Source: Opacimonas viscosa (GTDB lineage: Bacteria > Pseudomonadota > Gammaproteobacteria > Enterobacterales > Alteromonadaceae). From it: a stretch of 64,000 bases of DNA. The notes under the pieces were generated by a model that was not told the origin of the DNA, did not search any database, and saw only the letters and a list, made by a program, of their open reading frames with translations. This document shows positions 60,883-64,000 of this stretch, in pieces (position 1 is the stretch's first letter; every line of letters begins with the position of its first letter). The stretch is taken from the NCBI RefSeq assembly GCF_024199005.1, contig NZ_JANATA010000005.1, forward strand, positions 1 through 64,000. The letters run 5' to 3'. The position numbers and the translations under genes were made by a program.

Positions 60883-60897
60883 ATTCCTACCAGGAAT
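60883..60897 (+). promoter_or_regulatory. Palindrome at the ompA-like promoter
   Basis: ATTCCT-ACC-AGGAAT is a perfect 6-bp inverted repeat. It overlaps a TACAAT hexamer (60879-60884), the likely -10, and would cover the transcription start of the downstream porin-like gene. It could be an operator half-site pair or a small 5' hairpin that stabilises the mRNA. Confidence 0.45.
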
Positions 60898-60920
60898 ACA
60901 CAATACTAGGATGTTAACAC

Positions 60921-62126
60921 ATGAAAACATTTAACAAATCCCTCTTAGCACTGATTACTGCTAGTTCATTACTCAGCGCGAATACTCTGGCACATGACCA
61001 CGATGCACCTAAACACAAATATTGGGTTGGTGGCTCTGTTTTAAAGTTCAACGCTGACTCAGACCGCCCTAACGATATGAACTTCTATGATGAAGGTCTT
61101 GGACTTGGTCTAGAAGCCGGTATATTTATCAACAATAAATGGTCTGCTCGTATCGACATGATGAAAACTGAATCAGAATTATATGATTTAGCGCCAGTTG
61201 ATGACATCAAAGCAAATCACGTTGCATTAGACGTTTTATATGCATTAGATGAGAATGGTACATACGCATTTACAGGTCTTCGTCACACTAACCCATTGTA
61301 CGATATGGAAGAAGATTACCGCTCAGTAGGCTTAGGTCTTGGTAAATACTGGGAAATCAATGAAGTGGTTGATTTTGTAACAGAAATTGCGACACACCAT
61401 GATTTTAGCAACGACGCTGATGATTTCACTTTGAAGCTAGGTTTTGTTATGAAATTCGGCGCTACCGCTCCAACCATGCAAGATAGCGATGGTGATGGTG
61501 TTATGGATGCTGTGGACAAATGCCTAAGTACGCCTCGAGGAACGAGTGTAGACAGCATGGGTTGTGCCAATGATTCAGATAATGACGGTGTGCTAAACAG
61601 CTTAGATAAGTGCCCTAATTCTGCACGTAATGCAAAGGTTGATGCTATGGGTTGTGCATTGCAGGATGATGATATGGACGGTATAACTAACCGAGCTGAC
61701 AAATGTCCTAATACACCCAAAGGCGATAAAGTGAACACCTCTGGCTGTAGCATGATGACACAAAAAGAGTTCTCTGTTGATTTAGAAGCATTATTTGCCA
61801 ATAACTCATCCGTTGTAGCTAACCCAGATGATGCAAAATACGCGGAATTTGCTGAATTCATGAAGCGTTATACCAATGCTAAAGGGGTTATCGAAGGTCA
61901 TACTTCTGCCGTAGGTGATGCTGACTACAACTTGATGCTTTCTGAAAAACGTGCAATCGCCGTGAAAAACCTATTAATTGAAAAATATGGGGTAGACGCA
62001 AGCCGTATTTCAGCTGTAGGTTATGGCGAGACACGCTTGAAAGATACAGCAAATACAGCGGCTGCGCATAAAGTTAACCGTCGCATTGAAGGTCGTGTTA
62101 CAGCTAAGGTACAAGTGAAAATGTAA
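60921..62126 (+). CDS. OmpA-family outer-membrane protein with TSP3 repeats
   Basis: This 401-aa protein has a signal peptide (cleavage after NTLA, about 24) and an eight-stranded-type beta-barrel (about 30-185). Three calcium-binding TSP3 repeats follow (about 193-285; DSDGDGVMDAVDKC, DSDNDGVLNSLDKC, DDDMDGITNRADKC). The OmpA C-terminal peptidoglycan domain is at about 300-400 (SEKRAIAVKNLL, NRRIEG). The residue matching the diaminopimelate-binding Asp of E. coli OmpA reads Ser here (GHTSAVG). AGGA lies 9 nt before ATG. Confidence 0.9.
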   Translation: MKTFNKSLLALITASSLLSANTLAHDHDAPKHKYWVGGSVLKFNADSDRPNDMNFYDEGLGLGLEAGIFINNKWSARIDMMKTESELYDLAPVDDIKANHVALDVLYALDENGTYAFTGLRHTNPLYDMEEDYRSVGLGLGKYWEINEVVDFVTEIATHHDFSNDADDFTLKLGFVMKFGATAPTMQDSDGDGVMDAVDKCLSTPRGTSVDSMGCANDSDNDGVLNSLDKCPNSARNAKVDAMGCALQDDDMDGITNRADKCPNTPKGDKVNTSGCSMMTQKEFSVDLEALFANNSSVVANPDDAKYAEFAEFMKRYTNAKGVIEGHTSAVGDADYNLMLSEKRAIAVKNLLIEKYGVDASRISAVGYGETRLKDTANTAAAHKVNRRIEGRVTAKVQVKM

Positions 62127-62132
62127 CACTGC

Positions 62133-62170
62133 TTTTAGGTCCGTTTTAGCTGTTTAAAGCGGACCTAAAA
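62133..62170 (+). terminator. First hairpin after the ompA-like gene
   Basis: TTTTAGGTCCG and CGGACCTAAAA form a perfect 11-bp stem around a 16-nt loop, starting 6 nt after the stop. There is no T-tract after it. It probably protects the mRNA 3' end or adds to the terminator just downstream. Confidence 0.6.
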
Positions 62171-62173
62171 GAC

Positions 62174-62214
62174 CAACAAAAAAGGCAACCCATTGGTGGT
62201 TGCCTTTTTTGTTG
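62174..62214. terminator. Bidirectional terminator between the ompA-like gene and dnaB
   Basis: A perfect 17-bp inverted repeat (CAACAAAAAAGGCAACC and its complement) has a 7-nt loop, with A6/T6 runs in the arms. It can terminate transcription from both the ompA-like gene (+) and dnaB (-). Confidence 0.9.
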
Positions 62215-62292
62215 GGCGTGTTCTGTTATAAAATATCCACTATAAGATATCTGCTAAATAATATAGAGCATCTCAGAAGGGTTCAGAGACCT

Positions 62293-63720
62293 TTAGTATT
62301 CATCTGAAACCGCAGGGCCTGCATAATTATCAAATCGAGAAAACTGGCCTTGGAACGCCAAACGACAGGTACCTATGGGCCCGTTCCTTTGCTTACCAAT
62401 AATAATTTCTGCGATACCTTTTTCATCGGAGCTTTCGTTATATACCTCATCACGATAAATAAACATAATCAAATCAGCATCCTGCTCGATAGAGCCAGAT
62501 TCACGTAGATCTGAGTTTACTGGACGCTTGTCGGCACGTTGTTCCAAGCTACGATTCAGCTGGGAAAGTGCGATAACGGGCACTTGTAACTCCTTGGCTA
62601 GCGCCTTCAAGGAGCGAGATATCTCAGCAATTTCCAAAGTACGGTTATCACTTAACGAAGGGACACGCATTAGTTGCAGGTAATCAATCATAATCATACT
62701 GATACCACCGCGTTCTCGAGCGAGTTTTCTTGCTCGAGAACGGACATCCATGGGTGTCAAACCAGAAGAATCATCGACAAACAAATTGTCTTTATCTTTG
62801 AGCATAGCCATGGTGTTAGAAATACGCGCCCAATCTTCGTCATCTAGTTGAGCGGTTCTAATCTTAGTTTGATCGACACGACTTAAAGAAGCCAACATAC
62901 GCATCATGATCTGTTCAGCCGGCATCTCCAAGCTAAATACCAGGACTGGTTTTTCTTCAAGCATCATCGCATTTTCAGCTAAATTCATCGCAAACGTTGT
63001 TTTACCCATAGAAGGACGAGCTGCGACAATAATTAAGTCTGATGGTTGTAAGCCTGAGGTCTTTTTGTCTAAATCAATAAAACCAGATGACACACCAGTA
63101 ACTTCCCTGCCGTCTTTTACCAATGCATCCAGACGGTCAATCGTTTTCCCCAAAACAGATTCGATGTTCTTTGGTCCCTCATTTTCGCCGGTACGCTTTT
63201 CTGCGATCTCAAATACCTTGCTCTCTGCAAAATCTAAAATATCGGTAGAATCACGTCCTTCAGGATAGTAACTGATTTCTGCAATATCATGTGCAACGCC
63301 AATTAATTCACGTGTTATAGCCCGTTCTTTGATGATTTTGGCATACGAAACAACGTTTGCTGCGCTAGGAGTATTCTTGGCTAGGTCAGCAAGATAAGCA
63401 AAACCGCCAGCGTCTCCTAATTCATCATTTTGCTCGAGGAGTTCCGAAACCGTAATGACATCTACCGGTTGATTTTGCGCTAATAATTTGAGGATGGCGC
63501 GGTAAATAACCTGGTGAGAACGATTATAAAAATCCGACTCTATGACGATTTCTGCTACCTTATCCCAGGTATCTGGCTCGATCAGCATAGAACCAATGAC
63601 AGATTGTTCTGCTTCTATTGAGTGTGGGGGTATTTTTAAGCGATCAACTTCATCTTGTGCGTTATTTTGCCTATTGTTATTTTTCTGCTTGCTGTTATTT
63701 TGCATGCCGTCATTTTGCAT
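62293..63720 (-). CDS. dnaB: Replicative DNA helicase DnaB
   Basis: This 475-aa hexameric fork helicase has an N-terminal domain (about 28-130), a linker and a RecA-like domain with Walker A ARPSMGKTTFAMN (about 232), MIDYLQLMR and KQRNGPIGTCRLAF. There is no intein. The first 22 residues are unusual: 13 are Asn or Gln, encoded by four in-frame copies of a 10-bp repeat (63661-63718). The ATG has no clear ribosome binding site; ATG at 63705 is an alternative. A terminator lies 27 nt upstream, so it is probably transcribed from its own promoter. Confidence 0.97.
   Translation of the reverse strand: MQNDGMQNNSKQKNNNRQNNAQDEVDRLKIPPHSIEAEQSVIGSMLIEPDTWDKVAEIVIESDFYNRSHQVIYRAILKLLAQNQPVDVITVSELLEQNDELGDAGGFAYLADLAKNTPSAANVVSYAKIIKERAITRELIGVAHDIAEISYYPEGRDSTDILDFAESKVFEIAEKRTGENEGPKNIESVLGKTIDRLDALVKDGREVTGVSSGFIDLDKKTSGLQPSDLIIVAARPSMGKTTFAMNLAENAMMLEEKPVLVFSLEMPAEQIMMRMLASLSRVDQTKIRTAQLDDEDWARISNTMAMLKDKDNLFVDDSSGLTPMDVRSRARKLARERGGISMIMIDYLQLMRVPSLSDNRTLEIAEISRSLKALAKELQVPVIALSQLNRSLEQRADKRPVNSDLRESGSIEQDADLIMFIYRDEVYNESSDEKGIAEIIIGKQRNGPIGTCRLAFQGQFSRFDNYAGPAVSDEY
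63661..63718 (-). repeat. In-frame degenerate repeat in the 5' end of dnaB
   Basis: GTTATTTTGC (63661), GTTATTTTTC (63676), GTTATTTTGC (63694) and GTCATTTTGC (63709) are spaced 15, 18 and 15 bp, so all keep frame. On the coding strand they encode QNN, KNN, QNN and QND. This looks like a codon-level expansion of an unstructured N-terminal tail. Confidence 0.75.
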
Positions 63721-63746
63721 AGGTAGCTCAAGTCATTCTGCTGATC

Positions 63747-63776
63747 AAAAAGGGACAATCATTATCCCTTTTTTTT
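63747..63776 (-). terminator. Terminator after the DUF4097-like gene
   Basis: AAAAAGGGA (63747-63755) and TCCCTTTTT (63765-63773) form a 9-bp stem with a 9-nt loop. On the minus strand the second arm ends in five Ts. It lies 41 nt after the stop of the upstream partial gene and ahead of dnaB. Confidence 0.65.
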
Positions 63777-63816
63777 AATATTGATCAACGATCTTCATCG
63801 CAAAACGAGTAACTGT

Positions 63817-64000
63817 TTATTGTTTGTCGAGTGTCACTCTACCACTCACCGTCTCAATGCTTACTTTAGCTGAACCGTTGTGAGTGGTAAAATTTAACCA
63901 ACGACCTGGTCCATATTTCGCTTTTTCAGTCTGATCATCAGTTAAATTATTGCTAAATTTCCCACCAGCATGTCCTTCCAACTCAAAACGGGCTGCCACA
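63817..64000 (-). CDS. DUF4097-like beta-repeat protein, C-terminal part (runs off the window)
   Basis: The last 61 codons of a minus-strand gene enter from the right edge. They end in NGSAKVSIETVSGRVTLDKQ, with the short beta-strand pattern (SxKVSIxTVSGxVxL) of DUF4097-type proteins, which are usually secreted or envelope-associated. The start is outside the window. It stands where many gammaproteobacteria have rplI upstream of dnaB. The family assignment is tentative given the short segment. Confidence 0.5.
   Translation of the reverse strand, partial: VAARFELEGHAGGKFSNNLTDDQTEKAKYGPGRWLNFTTHNGSAKVSIETVSGRVTLDKQ

Noticed and set aside
1-64000. Mobile elements, CRISPR arrays, prophage or defence islands
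   Set aside because: No transposase, integrase, phage structural gene, repeat-spacer pattern or restriction/toxin module was seen; gene content is almost entirely core.

Overview
The window is a chromosomal segment of a gammaproteobacterium with roughly 40-45% GC (estimated by eye). The evidence is the fused beta/str ribosomal supercluster, a tsaE-amiB-mutL-miaA-hfq-hflX-hflK-hflC run, DbpA, FolM, NudC and a MutL without an endonuclease motif. An outer-membrane OmpA with TSP3 repeats, a NIT-domain chemoreceptor, CheX and an AbgT transporter fit a marine Alteromonadales-like bacterium. That placement is inference and I cannot name a genus.

Layout. Positions 1-15.6 kb (all minus strand): tRNA-Trp, secE-nusG, rplK-rplA, rplJ-rplL, rpoB-rpoC, rpsL-rpsG-fusA and the first codons of tuf. 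The expected controls are visible: a near-consensus rplK promoter with a GC-rich discriminator, a nusG terminator, an L10-type leader, an rplL/rpoB attenuator, an rpoC terminator and an rpsL-rpsG hairpin that masks the rpsG ribosome binding site. 15.7-27 kb: mixed genes, namely a small lipoprotein, an ABC exporter, an RraA-fold aldolase, an orphan HEPN-like protein, a MAPEG protein, dbpA, pyrC, an OlsF-like acyltransferase fusion, DUF2780, PhnA-like, DinB-like and a lipocalin. 27-33 kb: divergent folE/folM (pterins), aguA-aguB (putrescine from agmatine) and a chemoreceptor. 33-39 kb: the ligase-associated DNA repair set, split into helicase-pdeM (minus) and exonuclease-ligase (plus) around a shared control region. 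39-46 kb: CBS protein, GST, an alphaproteobacterial-looking UbiG, DUF2237, a TonB-C/TPR protein, DUF4112, hemH and an AbgT transporter. 46-57 kb: hflC, hflK, hflX, hfq, miaA, mutL, amiB, tsaE and nnrDE on minus, with queG divergent. 57-64 kb: hemE, nudC, zur-cheX, ompA-like, dnaB and the 3' end of a DUF4097-like gene.

No insertion sequence, prophage, CRISPR array or defence island is visible, and the gene content is mostly core. The observations I consider most worth checking are regulatory or subtle. They are a near-identical hairpin in the rpsL and rplJ leaders, a tRNA-Trp carrying A24 (the base that makes the classical E. coli UGA suppressor) with a G27-A43 mismatch, and an 8-bp inverted repeat over the start of the repair helicase. 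Others are the orphan HEPN protein, the alpha-type UbiG, and an in-frame Asn/Gln repeat at the start of dnaB.
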